Positions 1-11,000 of a stretch of DNA of 64,000 nt are shown piece after piece. Within the stretch, counting starts at the first letter, position 1, and each line of letters begins with the position of its first letter. The notes beneath the pieces are model-generated. The model saw only the letters and a list, made by a program, of their open reading frames with translations. It did no database searches and was not told where the DNA came from. Made by a program: the position numbers and the translations under genes. Source of the stretch: Lanius collurio (taxonomy: Eukaryota; Chordata; Aves; Passeriformes; Laniidae); contig JACBWW010000002.1 of the NCBI GenBank assembly GCA_020086605.1, positions 31,469,287 through 31,533,286 of the forward strand, written 5' to 3'.

Positions 1-1621
1 TTTACTAAGCATCCTGACAGCCAGGTATGCAAACTGACTAAATAGAGCCCAGAAGTAATTTCAATCCAGATTCAGCTAGTTTGGAAAAAATCTTACACTT
101 CTGTACTCTGCTCACAGTAAAGTTCTTCTAAGTCTGGTAAGTGACAGAGAACCAGAATTAAAAATTGAAAGCCATAAAAACCTGAAAATATTAAAGACTT
201 TCAGTTCTAAGATACAGTCAGTGTAATCAACAAATTGATTTTCCGAGTTGTTTTGTTCTGTGTTTACTTTGGAAGGGAAAGAAGAGGATGAGGTGTCTGC
301 ACTAAAAAGGGTTCTGAATAAAACAATTTCAGATGCTTGAATTAATGATGCATTTTGAAAATAAAACATGGCAAAAGAAGCCTCATAATCTGCATTATTG
401 TACAGCAGTACCATAATTCCTTTGGAGCAATTATTTTAACTTCTCACATCTCAAAAATTCACAAAATACTTTTTTCTTTCTACACTCAGCTCTTTTAAAA
501 TCTTTACCTCAAGTCCTTTGAAGTGCACTCCAAATATTTTACCACTTAATTTGAGAAGGAAATATTTTCTTGGTAGCAAGACATCTGCTTTTCATCATAT
601 TGCAAGCAGCTGATGCTAAAACATGAGGGAGAACATTTCTGCAGTAGAACTTGCTTGTTCTTATGAAAATACACCCTTTGGTAAATGCAATGCCCTCTTG
701 GGTTATGCAGTTTTTGCAGCTATCTTAACTTGAAATTATTTGGCATTTGATTCAGTGCTGTATCATTCTGTGTACAAACTGCAAAAATGTAACACTGAAA
801 TTTACAGTTAAGTACAAGGGCAAAATGAGTAACACAAAAGAAAAAAAAGACTTTGTAAGGATGTTTTTTATAAGTCAAAGAGAATCACTGGATATTCCTG
901 ATATTCTTTATAGATTTTGCCACATCAACATGACAAATCCTAATTAAAACTTGCTTTCTGAGCAACAGCTTTTCACTATGCTTATTTTTTTTTTACTAGC
1001 TTCAGAGAGTGTGGAAACCTTTACAGTGCTAGAAATCAGATATTCAGATATGTGGTATAGCTAAAATTTAACGCATCTGGTCATAGGGATTGATGGAATC
1101 AGTAATGTCCTTGATTAAAAAAAAAAGGAAAAAAAAAGTGAAGAAATTCTTCAAAGGTAGGCACAGGACTGACATAGCAACCATGAATAAATTTAGCTGT
1201 AGAAGGATAAGTCTGATCAGCTGTCAAACCACAAGATTCTATTGATACTAGAAATGTATATGGCCAGTTAATGTTGTATTTATATGAGATGTTAATTTCC
1301 ACCGTGGAATCACTTCAGAAGTAATTTACATTACATGGCATTATAACAAAGCCAGCTCTGTGTGGAGAACTGCACTGGTGCAGTATAAATGGTGACAGGC
1401 ATTGGTTCAGTGCTGAAACTGAAAGAATAACAGCAAATCACAGGTCTTAAGAAACCTTGGTAATAACATTTTCAAAGAAGATGCTTACTATTGTAGCTAC
1501 TTTTCACAAAGCACATTTTAAAAGAAGATCTCAGAAGAAACCTGCAAAAAGTCATTTCTCATAAAGCTCAAAATAAAAGAAGGAAGTTCCTCAATAACAG
1601 TGATAGTAATGCCACATATTT

Positions 1622-1653
1622 TTTAAAATGCAGTGTGTTTGCTGCATTTTAAA
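1622..1653. repeat. Perfect 12-bp inverted repeat (hairpin), 8-nt loop
   Basis: The arm at 1622-1633 is exactly complementary to 1642-1653, with loop TGTGTTTG. A G-T wobble and one more A-T pair can extend it on the outside (1620-1655). At about 36 nt it is too short for a microRNA precursor. It may be chance, a small cruciform or a relic of a short inverted-repeat element. Confidence 0.75.
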
Positions 1654-3979
1654 GATCGATGAGTTTTGCAGGAGGAACATGGCTCTTTATTGATAGTGTC
1701 CACACAACTGAGGCAATTGTATTTAATTATGAGAAATCACTGGTCCTTTTCAAGTAAAACCCTAAAGGGAGATGGAGTAGTTCTTTTTTATGTAGGCAAG
1801 AAATAGCTTTTCAGACAGAAACTCTTGCTGTGTTTGTTAATAGCTTTTTTACTTACTTCAAAAAGGAGATATTAACTGTGTTCATTGCACACTCTGCATG
1901 TATGATGTCCACCTGTCTCTGACCACATAGGAGGTTTTCTGGCTGGATTTAAAACTTGTGTGAGATTCTCTTCATGGGAAGCATGTTTGCCATGCCAGGA
2001 AAGAAGGATGGGGTGTTCTGATAGTATGGCTTTTCCTCAGCTTGTTGTATAAAAGGAACCTGTATAGGTTTTTTTTCTTCTGGCTTCTAACAAAGTGCTT
2101 GGCATGTCCCTGTGCCCTGTGTGAATTGTCAGGTTCACCCCTCAGTGTCCAGAATTCTTTGGGACCTATCCTAAGCAGTGGGGAAGGAAAATTCTGACTG
2201 GAACAGGAAAGGGAGGGAAGGGATGACAAGTGAAAAAGGCAGAATTAGAAAATCAGGCTTCTCTGCTTAACTCTTCTATTACCTGTGATAAATAAGCATA
2301 AATGACTTTTTTGGTTTCCATTTCAGTTTCCAGTGTGAAAACAGGATCAATAATATTCTATCATAGGGAAGGTGTACTGTGATGTTCCATCCATTTTTTT
2401 TTTCCTAGGGGCTCATATTCTCCTACTAAGAAGGCAGCCTGAGTTGTCTGTTGCTGCCATGCAGTCACCAGACAGCTATACAGGCATCTCTGAGTGCAGA
2501 ATTTCAGGAATTTCAGAGGGAAAAGTACAGTGTGTGCAGACAGTGGGCAGACATGCTGATGCTCTTGAGGGGGATCAGTGTGGGAGATAACTGTTTTTTT
2601 CCTGATAGAGACAATGAAGGCAGTGTGGTAATGGTCTACAAAAACAACCCAGTTCCCTAGTCTAACAGGATCCCAGTGCCTGTGTGCAGATGCACCAGTT
2701 TCACAAACAAGGGAAAAGAAAAATCTGGACAGGATCAAATCAGCAGCAGTAGCTGCATCAGAGACCTTACCAGTGAAACATGGAATGACTGCTCTGGAGC
2801 ATAATTCCTCAGTGGATGGGGATGATCAGGGAAGCTGTCAAAAAACATTTTCTGAAAGACAGTGCAGTTGATTTCCTGAAGGCCAAGCAATTTGAGTCAA
2901 CACAGCTGCAGTGAGCTTATTTTCTGTCTCTCTATCCACTTCATATGGATCCAGATGGAAATGGGCCACAACTGCTCTGTTTAGAAAGTATTGCTGTTTT
3001 GGAAGGTCAAACTCAGAGCATTTTCACAGAGAAACTACAGAAATCCAGGGCTGGTCATTATGGGTTCCTGACTGAATTTCTTATTTGGGTAAGACAAACT
3101 GAACTCAAATTAGGAGTGTTGGAAGCATGCCTCACAGCCTGCATCACACAAAAGATTCCCAGCATATCGAAACTGGCCTTCTCAGTTATAAGCAGGGATG
3201 GGTTTACTGTCTGAAGTAAAGAGCATTAAACCTCTTTGACAAAGAAATAGGGTGGAAAGTATTATGGAAACTGCCTAAATTATGATTGTGGACTCTGTTC
3301 TCCTCTGCCCCAAATGGTCCAAACTTCCTTCTTTTTCAAAATCAGATGGGCAGCACTGCTGAGATTTTTCATGCCACACACATCTGAGGATGGTTCGGTC
3401 TAGACCATCTGCATTTCATATAACATTTCATTGTTATAGTCAGTGGTAGAATACTCTCATCTCCAGGTAAGGGTTTTGAATTTGCGCTGGAGTGAGATCT
3501 GACTGTGACCAAAGTTGGGTCGTATGGTCTGAGCTGATAGTTGGAAGAACTCCTGTTTAATGGGAGAGCTGGTGGTCCTCTAGGTGCAGTGGCACTGACA
3601 GAGTAGAACAACACAAAGTACTCTGAAGTGTCCTCTTCACTGTGAATATACTTTGTTCTTAACATGGTCCCATCTTCCTTTTTGTTTGAAAATCAGAAAT
3701 TAATTTCACACTTTAATGCTCATTTAGTTCAGTGCCACAGTGTCTTTCTGTGCAAGGAAGAAGTAATCAGATAAGAAAAAGGCACTTTTTAGCTTTCCCT
3801 GAGATGGGACTATTTGTCACCTCCACGCACTGTGATCTGAGTGTGCAGAAGTGACAGTCCAGAGCCCAACTGTGTGTTGATAGGAGCTGAGGGTAGTGCA
3901 TATGTGCCACGACTACAAAGTGGATCTGTAATCTAGAAATCGGTATTATCTAAATAATAAGAGAGAATTCATTTAATCT

Positions 3980-4004
3980 TGGTGTGGTGCTGTCCACCAC
4001 ACCA
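3980..4004. repeat. Perfect 10-bp GC-rich inverted repeat, 5-nt loop
   Basis: TGGTGTGGTG at 3980-3989 pairs exactly with CACCACACCA at 3995-4004 around the loop CTGTC. It is more GC-rich than its surroundings and has no U-run, so terminator-type reasoning does not apply in a eukaryote. Function unknown. Confidence 0.7.
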
Positions 4005-4651
4005 CTCCACATGTCTCTGTATAAATTATGGCTTTTCCTTTGCCCTTTAGTGGAATGGATAGGGACACTGAAAGTTATAGGATCCCATGTTAAATTGTTT
4101 GGGGTTTTTTTTCCCTTGAGGACATGGATTCTTTTCAGTGATATGTATTTGAAATGCCAGGGGTCAGAAGATATCTTTTCCTAGTGCAGTGGAGGATAAA
4201 CAGCACAACCCAGCTTGAAAATGCTTAGGAGTAAAAAGTGACTAATTTCTGTTACTCTTAAGGCTAGAAGCACTTACAGCAGCTCAAAATATGGGCAAAC
4301 CACACTAAAACTCTTTATAGAGAAAGAAAGCAGCAGCTGTCTAGCAGCAGAAAGAGGAAACCAGAATATTACATTTGTCATTTTCAGAGCTGGTGAGGGT
4401 AAAGATGTTTAGTACTGAATCTAGGAACTACAGACCGCAAGCACAACTGTGCTGGGTCAGATCTACACATATTTTAAGTCCCTATCACATCTCTAGGAGC
4501 TGATGCATATCAGAGTAGTGTTGATATGGCTCACTTCCTGGAGAACACCCACCTGAGTGCCAATAAACTTTAGGACTTGCTGAGTTGAAGGCTGTATCTA
4601 GACTATGAATGTTAACAGACCCAGAATGACCTAGTTGAAGAAAAATGTTTC

Positions 4652-5102
4652 TGTTGCCGTGGACCCCCCTGGGCCCCCTGGCCGGGTCCCTGCCATGTAA
4701 CTCTGAGATAGCCTTTTGTCTAATGCTCAGCAGCCCGGGCTCTGATCTGGTTGGTTGTTTATCTCAGCTCTGCCCTGGTATCCCATTTCTCCCTCTCTGT
4801 GACAAAACCAAGGGGACACAAAACCTCATTCTCTTACCCCTGCCAATTTTGCCCAGGTCGGTGCTCTGTCTCTCGGGACAGAGGGAATAAATGACTTAAC
4901 ACCATAAAGGGGATTTGAGCTATATTTCTCTTCTCTGCTTCTGCTTCTGGTGAGTAGCTAACAGCTGGTGCTGGCTTAAGTGGAGCTGCACAGCAGAGGA
5001 ATATTTAGGCTATTTGTAAATGGTTTAAGATATTCCAAGGCATAAAAAGGCAAGCTTACCACAGAAATTAAGCAGTGTACAAAGCTATTCAATTACCAGA
5101 TG
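4652..5102 (+). mobile_element. Solo-LTR-like endogenous retrovirus remnant, copy 1
   Basis: This segment of about 450 bp aligns along its whole length, by eye, with the reverse complement of 27587-28030, so the two are members of one dispersed family. It begins TGTTG. The matching copy ends ACA, giving TG...CA termini typical of LTRs; here the terminal CA appears as TG, two transitions. A polyadenylation signal AATAAA lies at 4886-4891 inside the conserved block, as expected at the U3/R boundary. The tetramer TTTC sits directly outside both ends (4648-4651 and 5103-5106), a candidate target-site duplication. In fact the hexamer TGTTTC flanks at 4646-4651 and 5101-5106. No gag, pol or env sequence is seen, which fits a solo LTR left by recombination. 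The first 50 bp is very C/G-rich against the AT-rich surroundings. Retroviral class is not certain; a 4-bp duplication would favour an ERV1-type element. Confidence 0.72.
4886..4891 (+). promoter_or_regulatory. AATAAA polyadenylation signal inside LTR copy 1
   Basis: AATAAA is conserved in the same aligned position in the second copy on the minus strand. This supports a U3-R-U5 order in the plus direction. Whether it is still used cannot be told from sequence. Confidence 0.55.
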
Positions 5103-7892
5103 TTTCACTGCTTTTGAATGAACCTTTCTTTGATCCCTATAGCATCTTACAACACAATGTTCTGCAGGTTTATCTTGAGGTATGTAGTAAGTTTATTCTT
5201 TTGTTTGTAGTAAAACTTATGTTTGGGTACTTTTTTGGGTAAACCTAATTCTTTTGATACAAAAATTATTGAATAATTTCTTAATTCATCACTTTACAAT
5301 TAATCATTTTATTGTTATGGACTTACTCATGAACACATTTACCGATACCTGCACTTGTAGGTCTCAGAAATGGCAAGGCTAAATTCTAGGCAAGGTGGCT
5401 CCCATGCATCCAACTGGACAGCAGTGAACGTGTGCATTGCACAAGCATGGAGAGTGGACTAAGGTTTGGAAGCACCTCACATTAGGCTTTCAGAGATTGG
5501 AGTGACTCATATCCTCAGGAACAAACAGCACAGCTTTGCTTTCAAATGACAAGTCTTTCTGCTTGCCTAAAGTTGTTCTGAGCTGGAGGGGGCAGTTGCT
5601 GAGGCAGTCATTGAAAATCACCTTACAGAAGAGTTGAAATGCCTGCATGTCCCATTGTCCCAGGGGTAGAATTAGAACTAGGACTCAGAAGTCAATTGAG
5701 ATGCTTAGAAATGGAAATCAAACACAAACAAAGGTTTAACACTTATAAGTTATAGGCAATTATTTCTGTATTCCCTTCTTGCCACCTTCCCTTCCTTTCT
5801 TATCATTATAGCCTCAAAACAGATTTGCTCCTATTTGCCTCAACTCCTGGTTTAAAGGCACAAGATACTCCTCAAAATCTTTTCAAACCTGAAAATATAC
5901 AGGCTAAAAAAAGAGCATGGATTTCTCTGTTTTTCTTTACAAAAATTAACAGGAGAAAATATTACTTCTGTACATCCAAAGGAGGATCTCATCCCTTTGA
6001 TTCAGGAAAGAGTCAGTGACAGGGAGACATTTACAATAAAAATTGACATTTCCCCCTTCTTTACCAAGCAGAAAAGATATCCTCAACAAGTCCTGTATGA
6101 TAGGCTTTCAGGTAAGCACTGTCTGTGTATCCTGCCAATGCTCTTATTTCTAAATACGGTGTGTGTTACCTGCTAGTTTCCATGGAAGACAAAATCCATA
6201 TGCTGCTGACTTCAAAATTGCTCCTTCCAATCATGTGCAATGAAAACCACTCTCAAGCCCATGATTTTTCTGACAGTCCGTTATGAACTTGGTGGGCTTT
6301 TGATCTCTTCTACAGATCATATGGAACCATGAAGCTATATGGAAGTATAAGAATAAGCAGGATAAATTCAGCATAGTTTTGCATGCTTGCAGTGGACATC
6401 ATTGTGTGAACAATCATTTCCACAACAGCAACAGCACACTTCCCAGGGGAAACCTGCAAAGTGTGAAAGACTTCCCACTCATCCTGTTATCCATGCCCTT
6501 GTATTGATTCCTCCATCAGTACTGCAGCTCTGAGCTACTTCACATGCAGCACAAAGTTGAATCATCTCTTCAGCTGTATTTCTCTGACGAAGGACCCTAT
6601 TCCAGACTGGCAGATTTAGATGCTAATGAAAGCTGAAAGAAAGTGTATAGAGAGAGCTCTGCTCTTTGTTAAGACTGGTGTTTATCTCCATAAAGTGAAG
6701 CTATCACCCAAACACTCTCTGTATGCATACTTAGGTCTTGATTTTCTAATGGCATTATTTTGGTCTCATAGTATCCTAGAAAGACAAAAAACTTCTTCCA
6801 CAAAAGGCATGTGATTGAGAATATCTCTTGAGGAACCAGAGCAAATGGTAAAGTTTGTAACCACTAACCTGTAAGCTGTGAAAGCAACTCATGTCTCTAA
6901 CTCAGGGAATGTAAATCAGCTGTTATGGTCTTTTAAATTACAGCCAATTCTTTGGGCATATATAATAGCAAGAATGGAGGAGAGCTGTTTCACTGCTGCT
7001 GCAATGGTTTCCTTATGCTTTAAAACATCGTACTGAATTCTATATAGATCCCCTGCTACTTGTGTTACTCTTTTGATAGTGTCTCAAGCATTTTAAGACT
7101 CACTGTTTATGGATCATAGAGGATTAATTCTTCATTAATTTGTTGAACTGTAAATACACATACTCATTTCTTCCAGTTCAAAAACATTAAACTGTCCATT
7201 TTTCAAGAACCATTTTGTTAAGAGAAGACAATACAGAAAGTGAGCTTAGGTTAGTTTTTAGTAGATCATGTTCCTTCTTAGTATGACTGTTCCCTCAGCC
7301 AAACTTAGTTTTCCATTTCTGAGTGCATCACTTGTCCTGCTCATAGAGTTTTGAGTCTTGCTCTCAGCTTATGTCCCCCTGTACAGCCCTGTTGGCTCAA
7401 ACCTATCAATTAAGCAGATCCCTGCTTAGGCTGCAGAAACCTTTTGTGGTCTGCAGCCCTGAGCAGCAATTCCTGGGCTGTGTGAAAGCAAGATCAGGCA
7501 AACCTTTCATTTGTTGTAATAACAAACTGTGTGAGAAAGTCCTGCTGAGGAGCCAGTACTCCCAGTGATTCATGGAGCAACACTAATTGTACCGGTTACT
7601 CACTGATAAGTTACACCCTTGGTGAGAGATTAGGCCATAAATCACTGTGGAGAGGTCATTTTTTTGATGTTAGGCCTGCGCTTTTCGGCAGCCCATCCCT
7701 TTCTTTCTATTCTTTTTTTTTGGTCCCTTTTTTTAGATGAACATCACTAAAGGGAACAACCACAGTTGTTGGTCTTCTCTCATTCGTTGCTCTTTCTTGT
7801 CTCTTGCTTAGCTTCCAGAACTTTCCACTTTACATCTTCTCAAGTGTTAGCTTCCAGTGAGTGTTCCCTTCAGCTGTGTCTTTCACCCATGG
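5103..7892. other. Unique noncoding DNA, no gene recognised
   Basis: No exon, RNA or interspersed repeat is recognised. The stretch 5225-5340 is very AT-rich, with several TAAT-type words (for example AATTAATCATTTTATTG), a composition shared by homeodomain-binding enhancers but not specific to them. Open frames stay below about 66 codons. Confidence 0.55.
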
Positions 7893-8025
7893 TGTTCAAA
7901 GCCATTTACAAACACACAGGAGTTCAGGATCTAAACCCTTCTACCTGCCTCATTTTGCAGGTGGAGAAGGCAGGATATATGAGACTACGAAAACAACTTG
8001 CCCAAGCTCAGGACAGTGGCAGCAT
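7893..8025 (-). mobile_element. Ancient MIR/L2-like SINE relic (3' part)
   Basis: On the plus strand the order is: TTCAAAGCCATTTACAAAC (from 7894), CCTCATTTTGCAGGTGGAGAAGGC (7948 onward, in which CATTTTRCAGRTG is the hallmark), then ACTTGCCCAAGCTCA (7996-8010) and GTGGCAG (8016-8022). This is the order seen in the reverse complement of MIR/L2-type elements (TTACAAA ... CATTTTACAGATGAGGAAACTGAG ... ACTTGCCCAAGGTCA ... GTGGCAGAGC). The match is diverged and interrupted, as expected for an insertion predating birds. The open frame at 7766-8143 runs across it and should not be read as a gene. Confidence 0.5.
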
Positions 8026-11000
8026 TTTACACCACAGCCAACAATGTGCTGGTAATTTGTATAGACTAGACTATACTGTACAGATGCTTTGGATGCTGAT
8101 TATCATGCGTTTGTATGAGAGCAAATCTTGCAGTCCTCGGTAGGTCAGCCTGTAATTATTTGCCTGCTGATTGTATTTGTTTATGGAGTGCCCAGAGGCT
8201 GGAGAGGACAAGCTGTTTCACACTAGCACATAAAGGCAAATACAGTTCACTTGATGCAGTTTGAGAGCCTCCTCTGAGCTAGGAGGTGCTCTTCCTGAGC
8301 TCTTTATCCAGGCTGGAAGCAGAGAGTGAATATTCTCACAGGCATCTCAACCTCTTCTCTGGCTGCCCCAGTGTCTTGGTTGCCTGTGTGAGGCCCCCAT
8401 CACCACACCGGCTCTGTTCTTCAGATACTGTGGGGTTGTGTCCTGGCCAGTGAAGGCACTGCCTTGGTAGCTCTGCTGTTACCCTCACAAAAAAACTTGT
8501 TCTTGCTGCTCCTTGGGAGATCAGTTCAAATCAATCAGTTCCAACCTGCCATGGAACGGATGCAAGAGGAGCAACCTCCTTTAGAACAATGAAGACAAAA
8601 GAATAGAGAATTTCTAATATGCAAAGAGCCTGTGGAGTCAAGAAAAGTCGTGGGTTTTATGACTTCTGACTATTTCCAGATTGTTTTGTATCTTTCTAGT
8701 CTTCACTTGCAAACTTTACTGAACATCACTTAAACCTTGCAAGATCCTGAGCAAAGGCTCAAGTCACACATCATTATCACAGGAGCTCAGCAGAGATTCT
8801 AAGCAGCTCTGACCCCTAGAGCTGTGGCTACAAGAATTCATTGAGGCATTCATAAACGGTTTCTTCTGTGTCAAAACAAGTCTGTCTACCTGACAGCTCC
8901 AGATTTTCTGTACTTTAGGTCGTTCATAGTGTAACCACAATGGCTTGATTGGAAACTGGCAAAACTCAGATAATCATGCAGATGCATCTTGCATTTTCCT
9001 ATTTGTGATTCTTTCAGATGAAAAAATGAGCAAAATCACAGCACGAGTCTGACATAAATATTTCTAATATTACAAGGGCTAATGAAAATTTTGTTTTGTT
9101 TTGCTAGCTGTTTTTAAATGAAAGCTTAAATTTTTTTGAATAGTAAAGGACCCCCAAAGTCAACAGCTGTGTGGTCTACTACCAACTCCCTGCTCAGACA
9201 AATTCGTGTTTGCCAAGCAACTCAACTTTTTCAATGGAAAAATACAGGCATTGCCTCCCAGCAGAAATTACATATCTGATAATTCTGCATGTAAAACCTT
9301 GTCAGTGAAAAAAGGGTACTTGCAGATGTAATAATACTTTTGCACATAAAAATGTATGGTAACTAAATATGCACAAAAGTTTCATTTAATTAGCTATTTA
9401 GTTTGGGTAGCTCAGCATTAGTTTATTATTAGTAACCCTCTATGCTATTCTGATATTGCACGTGAGAACAGAACCACTATTAGTCTATCTATGTTTCTAC
9501 ATAAACACTTATAAATAACAAATGGAATTTCAATTCTGCTATTAAAAAATACCAAGGAAAATAAGCTAGTGATTATATTAATTAAAGCTAGTAATTCACT
9601 TCATTAGCATGGCAAAGAGACTTAGTATGAGATAAAAATCACCCATACAAACAGAAGATGTATACTTTTAGAGAATCATTAACACTTCCTAACAAAATGA
9701 ACAGCAAGGGACCAAAATGAAGGTTTAATATAAACTGAAAGATAGCTAGAAGGAAAGTGAATTAAAAATGCTCTGAATAACCTCAGAAATGTAACCTCAT
9801 TCCTGAAGCACTCACATGCCACCTTTCCTGCAGTATTGTGGGGTTAGAAACAGCTCCAGTGAGAAAGAGCTCTCTTCTGTTAAACGGCTCCCATTAAAGG
9901 GCTTTTGAAAATTGTCATGAAACATTGTTTAAAAAATCAAATAAACAAAAACCCCACCAAAAAGCCAATGAAAGAAGTGAGCTACCAAACAGTCTAAGAA
10001 AGGACAAAGTGAAAAGACGCTGTATAACCAGCTTGTCTTGGTCACATCAGATTCTGGTCCAAGCAAATGTTGGCTGTACTGTGAGCCAGAGCCTAAATAT
10101 CAGGACAGCATTGTTTTCCCTTGGAGTTTTCCCCATCAGTCTTGAGCTGAAAATTCCCCAATTTACAGCTGAAGTCCTGGGGCTGTGTTGAACTATGGTC
10201 TCTGAAACTTCTACTTCACTACACTGGCAAAGGGCATTAGTAGGCTTCTGTGTGATGAAAACTTTGGGAGAACATCACTACCTTTTTTTAGCTTTGATTA
10301 GTGATGGTCAACTGCTTCACATATATGACAGTAATTAAAAGCTACTGCTGCTGGTAGTGGTGGATACAGAGAGCAAGCTGCATAGATGTGTTTTTCTGTT
10401 ACCTGATCAGTGAAAAAAGCTGCAGAAAAAAGGTTGACAATGTCAATTTGACTCTCTTGGACCTTATGGAAATACTGTTCATGGCACTGGTATAGCCCCT
10501 CAACAAATATTCTTGTTGCAGTGACAGAAGTTATTTGCCCCATCAAGTCAAGGTGTGGAAAGCTCTACAGGCTACGATCTTATCATGATTAATAAATCTG
10601 TCAAAGCCATCCAGAGCCACAAGCAGATCCTAGCACAACCCTATCAAATTCACAGCTCATTCTTTAGGGAACAGTCAAGAAGCTTATATTTCACTCGATG
10701 TTTCTAAGATACACTCAGGAGAATTTGATCCTAAAAATCACATCTAAGTTTTCAAAAAATCAAGTAGTTCAAATCAAAGATAATTCCCTGGTGCTGTAGG
10801 ATCAAGGTTCATCTTGTAATACATTCTTTTAACATATATCCACTTCACTTTTTAGCACAGGGAGAAAATATACTGATTAGGCAAATATGCTACAAACAGA
10901 AGGTCCTGTCCATGTTAGCTTTTTTACTCTTAAAAATGCACAAAGACATAATTTTCTATGCAGATGTGCACTGGGGATTCTGTTCACTATTGACATGCCT

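Larger units (their letters stand above)
1..4651. other. Unique noncoding DNA, no gene recognised
   Basis: AT-rich unique sequence with no recognisable exon, RNA gene or interspersed repeat. Open frames are short (the longest is about 125 codons, on the minus strand at 2361-2738) and their translations resemble no family I know. A polypyrimidine run ending in CCTAG at about 2392-2409 looks like a splice acceptor. The following frame shows no credible exon, so I do not call one. Two perfect short hairpins (1622-1653 and 3980-4004) are listed separately. Confidence 0.6.

Noticed and set aside
2392..2590. T-run plus CCTAG acceptor-like site before an open frame
   Set aside because: The frame shows no known domain and the opposite strand is equally open. 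No donor was identified.
4645..4890. 81-codon plus frame
   Set aside because: It lies within LTR copy 1, which is a noncoding LTR segment.
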